NCBI GenBank assembly: GCA_021014945.1
Contig: MU266332.1
Span: forward strand, 62,001-126,000
Direction of reading: 5' to 3'
From: Leucogyrophana mollusca
Taxonomy: Eukaryota; Basidiomycota; Agaricomycetes; Boletales
Length of the DNA: 64,000 nt
Positions 32,459 through 42,815 of this stretch are shown here, one piece after another. Numbering within the stretch: position 1 is the stretch's first letter; each line of letters starts with the position of its first letter. The translations under genes were made by a program, and so were the position numbers. The notes under the pieces were generated by a model. It had not been told where the DNA came from and did no database searches. It was given only the letters and a program-made list of their open reading frames with translations.

Positions 32459-34663
32459 CTACCTCATCGTATATAAACGGGGAGCTCCAGTATTCATTGG
32501 GCACCAATTACAAATCCAGTAGGCCTGCGAGATGTACTCTTCGGTTGATCGACATTCGGATTTCTTTTCCAGTTCCTTCGCTTTCGTTACTCCATCTCCG
32601 GTCACGAGAGTCCACGTCACATCAGAATCGTCGGTTGCTAAATGACCAGTGATACAGTGGTTGACCTGCTTTGCCATTAGTGCCATAAACGAAAGAAATG
32701 CTATATAGGCTTACCGCAGTTTGCCATGTCATGACTGTTCGAAACCCCTGTGAGCCGCGGCACCAATTACAAGACACTCTTGCGTCGTATTTTTCCATGG
32801 CCACCTTGGTCACCGTTGCGGGGTCTTCACCGAACACACTAAAAAGATTGCTGAGCCTCTCATCCCAGGCTTCGAGTGCAAGTATTTCGCAGTTCCAAGG
32901 ACGCGTGTTGAAGATCCTTTCGGCGACAGCAGCATACATATCCGATCTGTCCAGTGGCTCCTGGGTTGTGGTGGCTACGCCCTTGCCCTTTCCTCTCTTG
33001 TTTGTACCTCTCTGGTGTGAGTTGACCTGCGCGGGATTGCACTCATACAAACACTTATGGTCGAGAGCTGCCGGGTAGGCTAAAGCCACTGCACAAGTCT
33101 TGCATTTCAAGATAAGGGCCGCGCGGTCGAATAGGTCAACATCGTTTTGAAGGCTAGAGTGGGAGCGAACATATTTTTTGAACCGATCCACAATTCCGTG
33201 ATGCCAGTCGACAAAAAGCGAAGACAGGAATGGACGAATCGCCTGGTCGATGCTCTCGAGGGTGAGTTCGGTTCCGCAATCCACATCCAATACCTCCCGA
33301 ACTTTCGGGAAGAAGCAAACATCTATAGGCCGGGGGTAAATAGGTATTGTGGCGTTTTTCACCATCCCTTTAGAGACGTCATCCACAATTAATGTGAGGA
33401 ATTCGAAGCGTTTTTTGAACGCGTTATGAAATCTGATGTCCTCCAGGAACTGGATGAGGGTGGGCCGGATTGTCGACCACTCTGTTAATAGCCAGCCAGT
33501 CAATCCCTGGAAACCTAAAATTGAAACATAGATATACCCTTGTCGCCGAGAATCTTCGGTTTTCGGACGACTGGAAGGACACAAAATGAGCTCCGAGGGT
33601 TGTTGGCGTCTATCAGGTTTAATTCATCTCCCCACCCCATTTTGCGGAGTCGTTCAGTGATGCTAACAAACAGTTCACTCCGGAGATGCGCCAGACAATG
33701 TAGCAACCCACTCCTTTGTTCTTTTTTCTATGATGAGGCGCTTCTCCTTTTCACGAGCCTCTTGAATTGCCCGTACCCACTGACGACACATGTTTGCATG
33801 CTGCAAGATGTGATGAATTTCTATATATGCCAAGAAAATGTCCAACATACTTCTCGAATTTCGTTTGATAGGCTTTGACGTTGAGAAAAGATATCATTCA
33901 GCGCAACGAAATCTTCGACTCCCGCGCAGAGCTCTTTGAAATTTTCGACATCGGCTTTTAGGAAGTTCGGATCTGCATTGACGCGGTATTAATCAGGATA
34001 AAGATAATCTAATTGAATGAAACTGGAATATACGATCGTATGGAAGGAGTAGGTGGCCTCCATGAGCTTGCGCCAAAGGCTGAGACAGTAAGTGCCTAAC
34101 GTCCTTGATGTGGTCGAGCCTGAAGCGATGTGAGACTGAGAAATTTTATTTCAAGATGCGGCATTCTTACAGCGTCGTAGAGCACTCTGAACAACAGCGG
34201 ACACGTAAACTCCACTTGACGGTCTCGCATCCAGCGACGCCACACCCCTATGAAACGCGGTCGAGAGATATTACAACAGGTAGCGAGGATAGAAAACGTA
34301 CGTGACATAATGGCACAAACGCCAGGTTGGCGTACGCCGGCTCCGAGAGGTGGGTGGGGCATTGTGGCAGTCCCTCGACGCGACTGAGAGCAGTTCGCCA
34401 TATCTGAAGGGATTTCCTACGATCTAAAAGAAATGAACGGAATGACTTAGAGGTTCGAGACAGGTAGACGAGGTCCGCGGGATGAAGGAGCTGGAAAATC
34501 TATCAACATATCGTGAGCTTGAAAGAAACCCCTAGGCTGGAAGCTGTGGTAGACTGACCTCGAGCAAAATGTCCAATGGGATGTCAACAATCCATGCCTT
34601 CGCGTCTGCAGCGGCTTTTGAAGGTTTCGTAGCACGTTTGACGCGTTTTTTTGAAGGAGCCAT
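32459..34663 (-). CDS. F-box protein with zinc-binding-type Cys clusters
   Basis: Nine exons: 34663..34559, 34499..34302, 34247..34171, 34119..34034, 33972..33851, 33800..33712, 33662..33538, 33481..32715, 32665..32459; 591 residues, all in phase. It starts with a basic MAPSKKRVKRATKPSK. An F-box spans the first intron: WIVDIPLDILLEIFQLLHPA, DLVYLSRTSKSFRSFL, LQIWRTAL. Next are Cys clusters (CHGCGVAGC..., RVRCCSEC), as in agaricomycete F-box proteins, then a helical KRTKDITERLRKMGWGDEL segment. The C-terminal half has CKTC, C...H and CNWC/CNWCP pairs that may bind zinc. The last exon may splice on (AG|GTAGG at 32462) into a further 3' exon instead of using the TAG at 32459. Likely SCF adaptor; target unknown. 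Confidence 0.72.
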
Positions 34664-34918
34664 GGTGGAAAAAGGTGAGAGAAGTTAGTCGAATCATGGT
34701 GGCCCCTCTCCGACACGCCCACAGAAGCACAGCTCATTTATGTGGTCTAAAACCAGTTATATATCCCCACACCCAAATTCCGACCCCGAGTCTGATCGTG
34801 TTCTTCTTCTTCCCACCTGAAAATCGAATATATCTATTACATACTGTTCGTATCTTGTTCTCCCTTGACACCATATATGCCGCAGCCTCTATAAAACACA
34901 CAGAAATATCACATAAAT

Positions 34919-36226
34919 TTAAGGCGTCATTTGATTTAGCCAATCTCCCTGCCCAACTCCCTGTTCCAGCGCCCACGAACTGAGTGGCCCTCCCGTGTTC
35001 GCATCCGCGCCAAAGACATATCGTGAAAGCCTCTCGATAATATGTCCTCTGCAGAATGGCATAGACACAGCAATCTGAATCGCCTCGCAAATGTGTGAGT
35101 GGCGCGTCATCCGCGCTCCTTCAGGATCAACGGCTTTGTAGGCCGCAAGATATTCGTCTCTGAACTGCTGCAGAACTTCGGGTGAATCCTCCTGCAGCTC
35201 TTCTCGAGGCGGAACTTGGCGTCCCTCCGAGCCCGGTTTTTCACTGCCATCCTCCTCTTCCTCGTCGCTTTCCTCCTGAGGCGATGGTTCGTCCATGGGA
35301 TATCCGTACATGAGCGGATCCCAATCTCTGGTGATCCATGAAGGATACCTCGCATAACCCCCCTGCCTCGGCCCAACAATAACCCCATCCCAATCAATAA
35401 TGCCCGTGACGTTGCCATCATCGTCTACGAATATGTTCTGGTAGTCGAAATCTGGAACTGAGAGCACGAAAGGTGGCTCGTCGAGGGTCTCGTCCAACAA
35501 CGCGGAGGCAAACATGCGGACCAAGGCAAGAGATACTTTGTGATCTGGAGATGGTGCCGACGCGATCTGAGTTGAGATCTCGCTCATGATGTAGGAGTGA
35601 ACAGTGGTATAAGGACCGCGAGGGACGAGCATGGACGGTTCTTCGTTCTCTGTGATCTCGTCAAGAGAAGGTAGGAGAGGTCCAACACGCGGGAGGTCTC
35701 CCGGGGCCTCCTCGAGGCTACCGATGGCGGGGAACTCCAGTATTTTAAGCTGTGCCATGTTCTCGGCGATAGAGTGAAAGACGTTCCGGCGGTGTTCTGG
35801 GGTAAACCACTCCGGGTCAAACCAGAGTTTGGCCAGCTGTGTGCCCTTGACCCTCGACATGAGGGTATAAGGACGGCCGAGTGGGTTGTCTTGGACCGGG
35901 GAGAAGTCGTAGATAGCTGGCACTGGAAGCGAAGTGCGAGTTGTGATAAGCTTCAACGCAGTCATATCTGAACGCATCGCTCTTTCCAGCATGGGACTCC
36001 AGCTAGCGATGGGTACGCGTGCGACCCATTGAACGCCATCGGCGAAGTCGATGAACCATACTATGTTGAAAGCACCGATCTTGTAAGCTTGATCCACGGT
36101 GCACGAAATGGACTGCCCGCGGGCTTTCGTGGCGAGCGATGCAAGCGCGGTGAAGTCGAGATGGTTTACGAAAGATGGCGCAGAGTCGGAGGACGCGGTT
36201 GAAGACGCACTTTTTGGCTCAGACAT
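34919..36226 (-). CDS. Aminoglycoside-phosphotransferase-like (APH) kinase
   Basis: Single exon, 435 residues, ATG at 36226 (MSEPKSASSTASSD). It has the APH-family fold of small-molecule kinases, much expanded in fungi. Visible: N-lobe WFIDFADGVQWVARVP with the ATP lysine replaced by Arg in VARVP, as in many fungal members; SLPVPAIYDF and GRPYTLMSRVKG in the hinge; the catalytic Asp in VPDFDYQNIFVDDDG, where the usual HGD is PDFD; and IIDWDGVIVGPRQGGYARYPSW with the metal-binding Asp. Near the C-terminus is a Glu/Asp-rich loop. The changed catalytic motif fits the fungal APH subfamily, whose substrates are unknown. Nothing in the neighbourhood suggests one. Confidence 0.82.
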   Translation of the reverse strand: MSEPKSASSTASSDSAPSFVNHLDFTALASLATKARGQSISCTVDQAYKIGAFNIVWFIDFADGVQWVARVPIASWSPMLERAMRSDMTALKLITTRTSLPVPAIYDFSPVQDNPLGRPYTLMSRVKGTQLAKLWFDPEWFTPEHRRNVFHSIAENMAQLKILEFPAIGSLEEAPGDLPRVGPLLPSLDEITENEEPSMLVPRGPYTTVHSYIMSEISTQIASAPSPDHKVSLALVRMFASALLDETLDEPPFVLSVPDFDYQNIFVDDDGNVTGIIDWDGVIVGPRQGGYARYPSWITRDWDPLMYGYPMDEPSPQEESDEEEEDGSEKPGSEGRQVPPREELQEDSPEVLQQFRDEYLAAYKAVDPEGARMTRHSHICEAIQIAVSMPFCRGHIIERLSRYVFGADANTGGPLSSWALEQGVGQGDWLNQMTP

Positions 36227-36827
36227 GGTTGCGTACGACCTGGGGAAATGTCAATACGGATCCCTAAGCTCAAAGATAGTGTGGAATACTTCAATGGAGC
36301 TATCTGACAAGAGATCTCTAGAGGTCGTCGTTTTTGTTAGGTGAAATGCTCCTGATTTCTGAACCTGGAGACGCTGGCCTTTTGTCTTGACCGCCAACAC
36401 AGAATTGTAACCATCGATATCATTGCGGGGTGATCGGAATGTATCATTGGACCGACTCTGATAGGTTTTGGGCCTCATGCATCATGCCTGTGCACAGTAA
36501 AACATGGCGACCACCAAAGCTGGGTAACGACTCAGCCGAAGTGGGATAACCGAGCGCTTGAGTTGCACCCCTCACAAAATGACAGTTTATAGATGACCTC
36601 AGTCGCTTGCTCTTAATTTAATGGATCACAGGATCATAGCCAAGGGTCAGACGCGGTGAACAGACAGCAAGGATGCTTAGAGACCTGAGGGGCATCCACG
36701 ACCGTGACTCTCAAGTTCAAGTGGGGGCGCTCGTATCCACCAGTATAAGAGAGCTCTCCGAGTTTCACATACCCAATCTCACAGCACATACTAAACTCCC
36801 GCCTATTATACCTGTTACTAGCCCGGC
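36227..36827. other. Intergenic, 601 bp
   Basis: APH kinase promoter on the left; TATAAG at 36744..36749 on the right serves the broken mini-gene copy 1. No other gene seen. Confidence 0.45.
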
Positions 36828-37082
36828 ATGGGTCACCACTGGCGAACGAAGCCGAGGAGCTCCAGGCACTGGCCCCCACTGCGACCGTAGTCCCGTTTGC
36901 GAGAAGACGGCGACATCTCGTTCCCTGCGGCCAGCGTCTATTTCGACAATTGCACTATGCATAGGGGCGGGGCCGTTGTGGCGGGGGGTGGGTGCGCGTC
37001 ATGTGTCAGCAAGAGGAGGGAAGACGAGAGGAGTGCAGAGGAAGTGGCAGAAAAGGCGGCCAAAGATAAGGCGGAAAGATAA
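36828..37082 (+). pseudogene. MGHHC mini-gene copy 1, decayed
   Basis: First of three related mini-genes. ATGGGTCACCACTG at 36828 matches the first exon of copies 2 and 3 exactly. The intron donor is GC instead of GT (TG|GCGAAC, acceptor at about 36890). After it MGHHCPVCEKT can be read, matching MGHHCTVCQKT. The frame is then lost: the rest of the homology (VYFDNCTMHRGG, GGGCASCVSKRREDE, then a Lys/Ala-rich tail to TAA) lies in another frame, so there is at least one small indel near 36905. Lost donor and shifted frame together indicate a pseudogene. The Cys pairs and His of the second half are still present, so decay looks recent. Confidence 0.65.
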
Positions 37083-37975
37083 GGACGGAAAGATGTAGGA
37101 GTAGACGGAATGTGGAATACCACTTGTGATGAACAAGAGATCGATCACATACAGTGCCTATTGGAGTCACACCCATCCCCATGAAACCTGGTATGATGTA
37201 AGGCATGTGCAGAGCAACGAGGGTAGCAAATTTACCAAGTGGGAAAATGGCACAAGCACCAGATTTGTGATCGCCAGGTACTTGTGGCAATCTCCATTAG
37301 TCGCCTTTCGCGAATAGGGCGTGCCGTATTCGAAAACGCTTTCCATTATCCAGAGGAAAAGAGCGGGAAGACTTGCATCTTCTGGGAAACCTTCCATCAT
37401 GGCCGTGAAGTTATCCCTAGACTCGGAGTTACGCCACGTCCACATCTAGAGGATCCGCGACTTTCCACTTACGACGGTCGCTAAAGGTCCTCATGCGGAT
37501 TTGATGCAATTGTTATTGTTTGAAGTCACCAGCGTTAAAAGCGAAACACCTCACCGTTTGTAGCCAGTCATTATGTAGGTCGCGCCAACTCCATGTGCTG
37601 GTGAGGCCTCGCCGCCGTCGATACGTCGAGGTGGTTGAGATGTTTCAGGCTAGGGGTGACGTTCATTTTAACGCTCAACTCAGTCTCCAGCGACAACAAT
37701 AATGACCGCCTAGATTGGGTGATGAAACCGAAATATGGTGAACAACAGGAGGAGCACCCTCTCCAAAATTAGCGGTTTGATGGTCCCAGTTGCCTACCCT
37801 CCTTCGTAATCGGGGAATAGGACGTGGTGAATAAACCGTAGAGTATTCAGCCAGACGCCCTACGTCCGAGTCTATGGGTATAAAAGGGACCTGGTCGGGA
37901 ACGTCATTAATCCAGCAACCAACACAACCAACACTCAATAGATAACCTACCTCCTACACCAAATACAAGTTTACC
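37083..37975. other. Intergenic, 893 bp, with promoter of mini-gene copy 2
   Basis: TATAAAA at 37879..37885, followed by a C/A-rich leader (about 37915-37970) that is closely repeated before copy 3. The left two thirds hold only short frames without support. Confidence 0.45.
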
Positions 37976-38590
37976 ATGGGTCACCACTGGTGAGTGACGC
38001 TGACAGGCTGCAGATGCTGGCACTAGTGCTTACCGCAACGATAGCACTGTTTGCCAGAAGACCGCCAAATCCGGCTGTGTCGGAAAGCACTTCTGGTATT
38101 GCAAAATCCACACCGACAAGACGTACATCAAGGGCAAAGAGTGCGCGTCGTGCGTCAATAAAAGAGCAGCCGACGAGAAGAGGGCCAAAGAGGCTGCAGA
38201 GGCTGCGAAGAAGAAGGGAAAGAAGTAGGGGCCTGGGGCGGATGCGATGCTGAAATCAGTTAACGGATGGGGAATAGCGGCAGAGAGAACGAGTTGCGAT
38301 AGCCTTGGAGTCGAGTTTGTTATCTCCAATATGATCACGATATATGGATGAACCTATGGCTTCGGTTGACAAGAACAGAAAATGAAAACGTCACAGAACT
38401 TCAATTGCTTTCGCAGTCCTTAACAGTGGTCAGATAGCAAGCACACAGAAAAAGTAAAATGGCGGAGACGCCAACGGCGACAAAGACAGGAAGGAAACCA
38501 TAGAACAAATGATTGGCATGCAAGAAAGAAGACGATAAAATGAGAACAATAAAAAAGCGCATGTCAAGATGCGCCACCAGTAGCATACCT
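37910..38590. repeat. Segmental repeat unit A (mini-gene copy 2 and flank)
   Basis: Similar along most of its length to 40010..40680: shared leader, both exons, intron and at least 250 bp of 3' flank. The 3' flank also resembles 43330..43500 downstream of the right HD2 gene. Boundaries estimated by eye. Confidence 0.6.
37976..38228 (+). CDS. MGHHC Cys/His-rich mini-protein, copy 2
   Basis: Exons 37976..37989 and 38045..38228 (55-nt intron) give 65 residues. MGHHCTVCQKTAKSGC is followed by HFWYCKIHTDKTYIKG, KECASCVNKR and a Lys/Ala/Glu-rich tail ending KKGKK. The pairs C-x2-C, C-x2-H and C-x2-C suggest one or two bound zinc ions, with a highly basic helix behind. There is no signal peptide. 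A nearer acceptor (37-nt intron) would insert a few residues (HHCAYRNDSTVC) and also keeps frame, so the N-terminus is not certain. I do not recognise the family. Copy 3 is nearly the same; copy 1 is broken. Confidence 0.65.
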
Positions 38591-40076
38591 TCGCGGCCGC
38601 GACAAGGTCGAGTGTAGCATCACGCGGGTCCCTCGCCGGGAGTCATCGGGAAACGCTCTGGGTTCCGATGGGACTATGGTCGTGGTTAGACGTTGGAGAG
38701 ATATTACACGAGAGGTTGGAGGTGACGGTAACCCGACAGGGAGTCGAGTTGGAATCCTCGAATCGGCGAAGAAGCACCATTGCCGGAACGGGTCGTCCGT
38801 GTTCGGCCGTCTGTCCCGCACAGAAACGCTAAGTCGTGATGATGACCAGAACTGACAGGGAGGTGTGGTGTTCCCTTGCAGGCTGCGGTCCCTGAGAACA
38901 GTGTATCATAACTCAAGACACTCACTACAATTTAGAAGAAACAGCGGAACGATTTGATGATCGGCGAGGTCCACAGCAAAAGTTCTTGGGCGGGAGTATG
39001 CGAGCCTAACGAGCTGGTGAACTTGTCATCATCCGTTCTTCTGCAACCTAAACAAGTCAAGAAAGCAAAAGGAAATTCTACCGGACCCTTCAAGTTCTAG
39101 TAGGCGGAACGAACTGGAAGATCGCGTGTAGTCGCAACATGCTACCTCCTTTTATCGTTCCAATTTTACATATATCATCCCGAGAGAGACAATGCTTTGG
39201 GTCTGGCCAAAGTTTTGTTGTGACTTTTGCTGGGAAGCGGATGAGGAGCACCAACAAACTACCGGCAACCAAAATCGATACGACTGGTCCAAAGTCACGT
39301 GTCAAGTTGCTTTGTCATACAACTACCACAGCGGCTCAGGGGCTCAAGTGAAGCTCTCAAGAGTCAAGCCCTCGAGCCCTCAACACAGGGCGTTTCTTGA
39401 GTCTTATCGAGCCGGTCGCCTGGCGTGGACTACTATCGCCTCGAGCAACATGCCCAGAGGCATGTAATGAATCTGTGACCCTTGCTTTATCACTCTCCCA
39501 AGTCAGTTCTTTTCAATTTGCCCCCTTGGCACGTCTTATTGAAGATTCCGTGCATGGTGGAAATAAACAAAATCGAACAGTGCCATGCCTCTTTCCGTCA
39601 AAACCCTACGTCGCGCAGCTCGCTCACACTGGCTGTCACTAGTAACTACCTGGTTGTCTATTTTAGTCCGGCAGTGGGTCCTCCTGCTGATACGTGCGCT
39701 GCCGCTAACGACATGTCGGGGCATCAGCCAGTATCAAACGTGACTTGCATACAAGCATCGGGGAACTCTTATGCGCTCGCAGCTCTGTATACTGTAAACA
39801 ATGATGGTCGCCCAGGTTGGCTAATGGAACTGAAGTGTCACGGGCGAATCACATAGGGGCGCCCCCCCTGAGAAACGCCAGCCTGCCAATGGTTTCGGTC
39901 GCCCCTTCGTGAACAAGTGTCACGGCGCGGTCAACAGACAATTGAGGTACCTGGAGGATTCGAGTAACCGCCCAATATCGCTCAGTATAAGAGGCCTGAA
40001 TCTGAGCGAGTTTCTACAGCCAACACAACCAACACCCACCAAACAACCCACCTCCTACACCAAATACAAGTCTATC
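38229..40076. other. Long intergenic region, 1.85 kb
   Basis: The first about 360 bp belong to repeat unit A. The rest has only short frames without splice or family support. TATAAG at 39986..39991 and a C/A-rich leader precede copy 3. This is the longest stretch without a recognised gene. Confidence 0.5.
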
Positions 40077-40680
40077 ATGGGTCACCACTGGTGAGTGACG
40101 CTGACAGGCTGCAGATACTGGCACTAGTGCTTACCGCAACGATAGCACTGTTTGCCAGAAGACCGCCAAATCCGGCTGTGTCGGAAAGCACTTCTGGTAT
40201 TGCAAAATCCACACCGACAAGGTCTATATCAAGGGAAAAGAATGCGCGTCATGCGTCAATGTAAGGGCGGCCGAGGAGAGGAAGGCAAAAGAGGCCAAAG
40301 ATAAAGCGGCCAAGGACGCTGCGAAGAAGGGAAAGAAGTAGGGGGCGGATGCGATGGTGAAAGCAGGTGATTGACGGGGATAGCGAGAGTGTTGGAGTCG
40401 AGCATGTTGCCTTCGATGTGATTATGACATATGGATATGGATGAACCCATGGCTTCATTGACAAGGTCAGAAACATGAGAATATCTCTGAACTTCAATTG
40501 GTTTCGCAGGTCCTACACAACAGTCAGATAGCAAATACAAAGCTCGGAAGTGCAGAGCGACAGACAGCAATAGCGTCATTGGGTATACAAGAAAGACGAA
40601 GGTAAGACGAGAGCAATAACAGAGCAATAAGATACAAACATATGTCGAGATGCACTATCATAGACATATTATAACCGCAT
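40010..40680. repeat. Segmental repeat unit B (mini-gene copy 3 and flank)
   Basis: Partner of repeat unit A (37910..38590). Its right edge overlaps the part repeated downstream of the right HD2 gene, so mini-gene and HD2 duplications abut or are nested here. Boundaries approximate. Confidence 0.6.
40077..40341 (+). CDS. MGHHC Cys/His-rich mini-protein, copy 3
   Basis: Exons 40077..40090 and 40146..40341 give 69 residues. The first 40 residues are nearly identical to copy 2; T-to-V in DKVYIKG and changes in the tail (NVRAAEERKAKEAKDKAAKD) distinguish it. All six Cys and the second His are kept, and the changes lie mainly in the basic tail. Intron length and position are the same as in copy 2. 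It ends 522 bp before the end of the left HD2 gene, which runs towards it, so mini-gene and HD2 are convergent. Unknown function; zinc binding inferred from residue spacing. Confidence 0.68.
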
Positions 40681-42260
40681 ATAAAGCATGGTTGACGTAC
40701 CACCTGGTGGGGGTGGTAGCGACAGGGCACGCCGTCGCCCTTCATCGTGCTGGACTGATCCACAGCAGCGAGGCTCGGCGTGCCATCAAACGATGCATCC
40801 TCTAGCCGGAGGAGTCATCAATAAAAAGCCACAAGGCCACGAGACTCTAGGTCATGGGCGAATTACGACCGCATGGTTACAAGGCTCGACACTGGGGAAA
40901 TGCCGCACGAGAAGTTGAACGACGGTGGTTTGACAATGCCCGAGTGGCCGAAAATACTTGACTGGAAGTCAAGTTGAAGTCCTTCGACCGGCGAAGGACT
41001 ACCATGGGCTGAGTCACCAAAAAGGTCACTCATGTTCGATGGTAAATCAAACGAGAACCCGGGGAGGGAGAGCGACGGGGAAAATATTTGAGCGGGGAGT
41101 GAGGGTGATGATGAGACGGGTGTCACCACACGGGATGATGAATCTGACGAGGAGCTGACAGTGGAGACCACTCGGCTATGGCCAGACTCGGAACCAAACG
41201 AAGCTGACCGTGAAGACGATGAAGGGGATGGAGAGGAAAGGGATACATCTGGAGCTGCGAGAGTGTCCCCGCGATGGGCGATGCTGGTGCCTTGGGGCAC
41301 ACGCCTGGGCAAAGCAGCAACCTTTCTCCGACCAGCTTTCTTTCTCGTGGGTGTCTCCGTCTCTGCAACGGGCACGAGAGTAGCAGGCCTTGATTGAGGG
41401 CTTGGTGTGTCGAAGACGTGCAAGCGGGAAGCGGGTGCGGATACGGCGAGCAATGGGCGCGTGGCTGAAGCTGGGGTGAGAGCTGGGTGTGGGATAAAAG
41501 CGGGGTGCGGCGCGGGAGGAGAAGCGACGGCGAAAGTCAAACTCGCGGCGAAGCTATTGGCTTCAGTATGTAAAACTGTACTCGTCGTTTGAGCGTTCTG
41601 TCGCGAACGATTGCTGGTGCCATCTCGGACGTGCAGCTGGGAGAACTTCTCGATGAAGTCCGTCATGGACATAGTGGGTGGACGAGTAATCGGTGCTGTC
41701 GATGGGCGGCGAAACCATTGGGGGGCTTCGAAGCGATTGGCCCCATCCTTGCGCGGGAAGGGGTTATACTCGCACACGGGGGGATATGCACAGGGGAAAG
41801 CATGCGGTGGTGCTGATCCGTCCAAAACATTCTGAGCATCCATTTGGTCTGGAGAGGGCTGACGCTGCGCCAAAGACAACACGTAAATACTAGGAGAAAC
41901 TGTAACCGAGTAATATTTACCTCGTCGGATTCCGCCCCTGGGGCATGATGGTTTTCGGGAATGATATATTTCTCCATTCGAGCATACAGGTCATCCATCG
42001 GAAGCGTCGCGCCTTCCGACATAGGCTTTTTCTTTAGCAGCTTACCTTCCTTCTTCGTACGGTTTCGTCGATTCTGGAACTATGTAAACGGTGAGCGACG
42101 AAATACCTTGAGAGGTTGAGCCGCTGGAGCGTACCCAGACGTGAATTTGCCTATATTCCATCCCAGATTTCTTGGCAAGAAAATCTTTGTCTGCACGCGT
42201 CGGAAACGGGTTTTCGTTAAAGTAGTGTTCAAGCAAAGGAACATATTCCTGATGGTTGAA
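40560..42260. repeat. HD2 segmental duplication, left copy
   Basis: Covers the 3' flank, C-terminal exon and homeodomain exons of the left HD2 gene. It is highly similar to 43375..45050, with small substitutions throughout. Similarity drops sharply in the first exon. Confidence 0.75.
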
Positions 42261-42815
42261 GTAATTAATATTGAGAAAAATGTTCAAACATATACTTACT
42301 TGATTGAAAGGAGGCGCCGATTTATGCCGGCGGACAGTAGCAACAGAATCGTCTTTAGGCAGCTTGGATATGTGATTCTTTACCATCACGGCGGCTTCAG
42401 CTTCCCAGTCTGCAAGCTGTTTCCGATAAATCATAGAAACTGCGCTCGTGATCTTTTCCTCGGATGCATTGCGACGCGCGGCTGAATGCCTAACAAGTTT
42501 AGAGAAAAGGTGGGTGACGGCGACTTCGAAGCTCAGTCGAAGTTCAGATGCTCGGTTTTGATAAACTCTGTCTATTCCTTGGGCCCATTCAGTGCTGGCA
42601 CCGAGCCGGAGCAGTAATGGAAGTAGCGGCTGTGGCTCCGGTAGAGTGATGCTAGGGGGGTGTTGTTGAAGGTGGTCGTGGTGTAAAGTCGTTCCAACTT
42701 TACTGGCAGACAAAGATAAGAAAGACTGCGCATGCTTCAGGACGGAGGCAAAGGAAGCAGTGGAGGTACTCGAAGCCTGAAGTGTCATTGAACCCATCGT
42801 TGGATTCGAAAGCAT
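40863..42815 (-). CDS. HD2: HD2-class homeodomain mating-type protein, left copy
   Basis: Transcription factor of the A (HD) mating-type locus; HD2 proteins pair with HD1 proteins from a compatible mate and switch on dikaryon genes. Exons 42815..42300, 42248..42135, 42079..41921 and 41864..40863 give 596 residues. The N-terminal 170 residues are the expected partner-recognition part (LPEPQPLLPLLLRLGASTEW, YRKQLADWEAEAAV). The homeodomain starts near residue 173: EYVPLLEHYFNENPFPTRAD, MEYRQIHVW|FQNRRNRTKK, split by an intron before helix-3 WF. A basic run and a long Ser/Pro-rich tail with RKKAGRRKVAALPRR follow. ATG at 42815 is used because the frame upstream begins only with TTG. No HD1 gene lies beside it. 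Confidence 0.88.

Noticed and set aside
39192..39467. 91-codon plus-strand open frame between mini-genes 2 and 3
   Set aside because: Starts inside non-coding sequence, no relation to the mini-genes, no promoter or introns seen.
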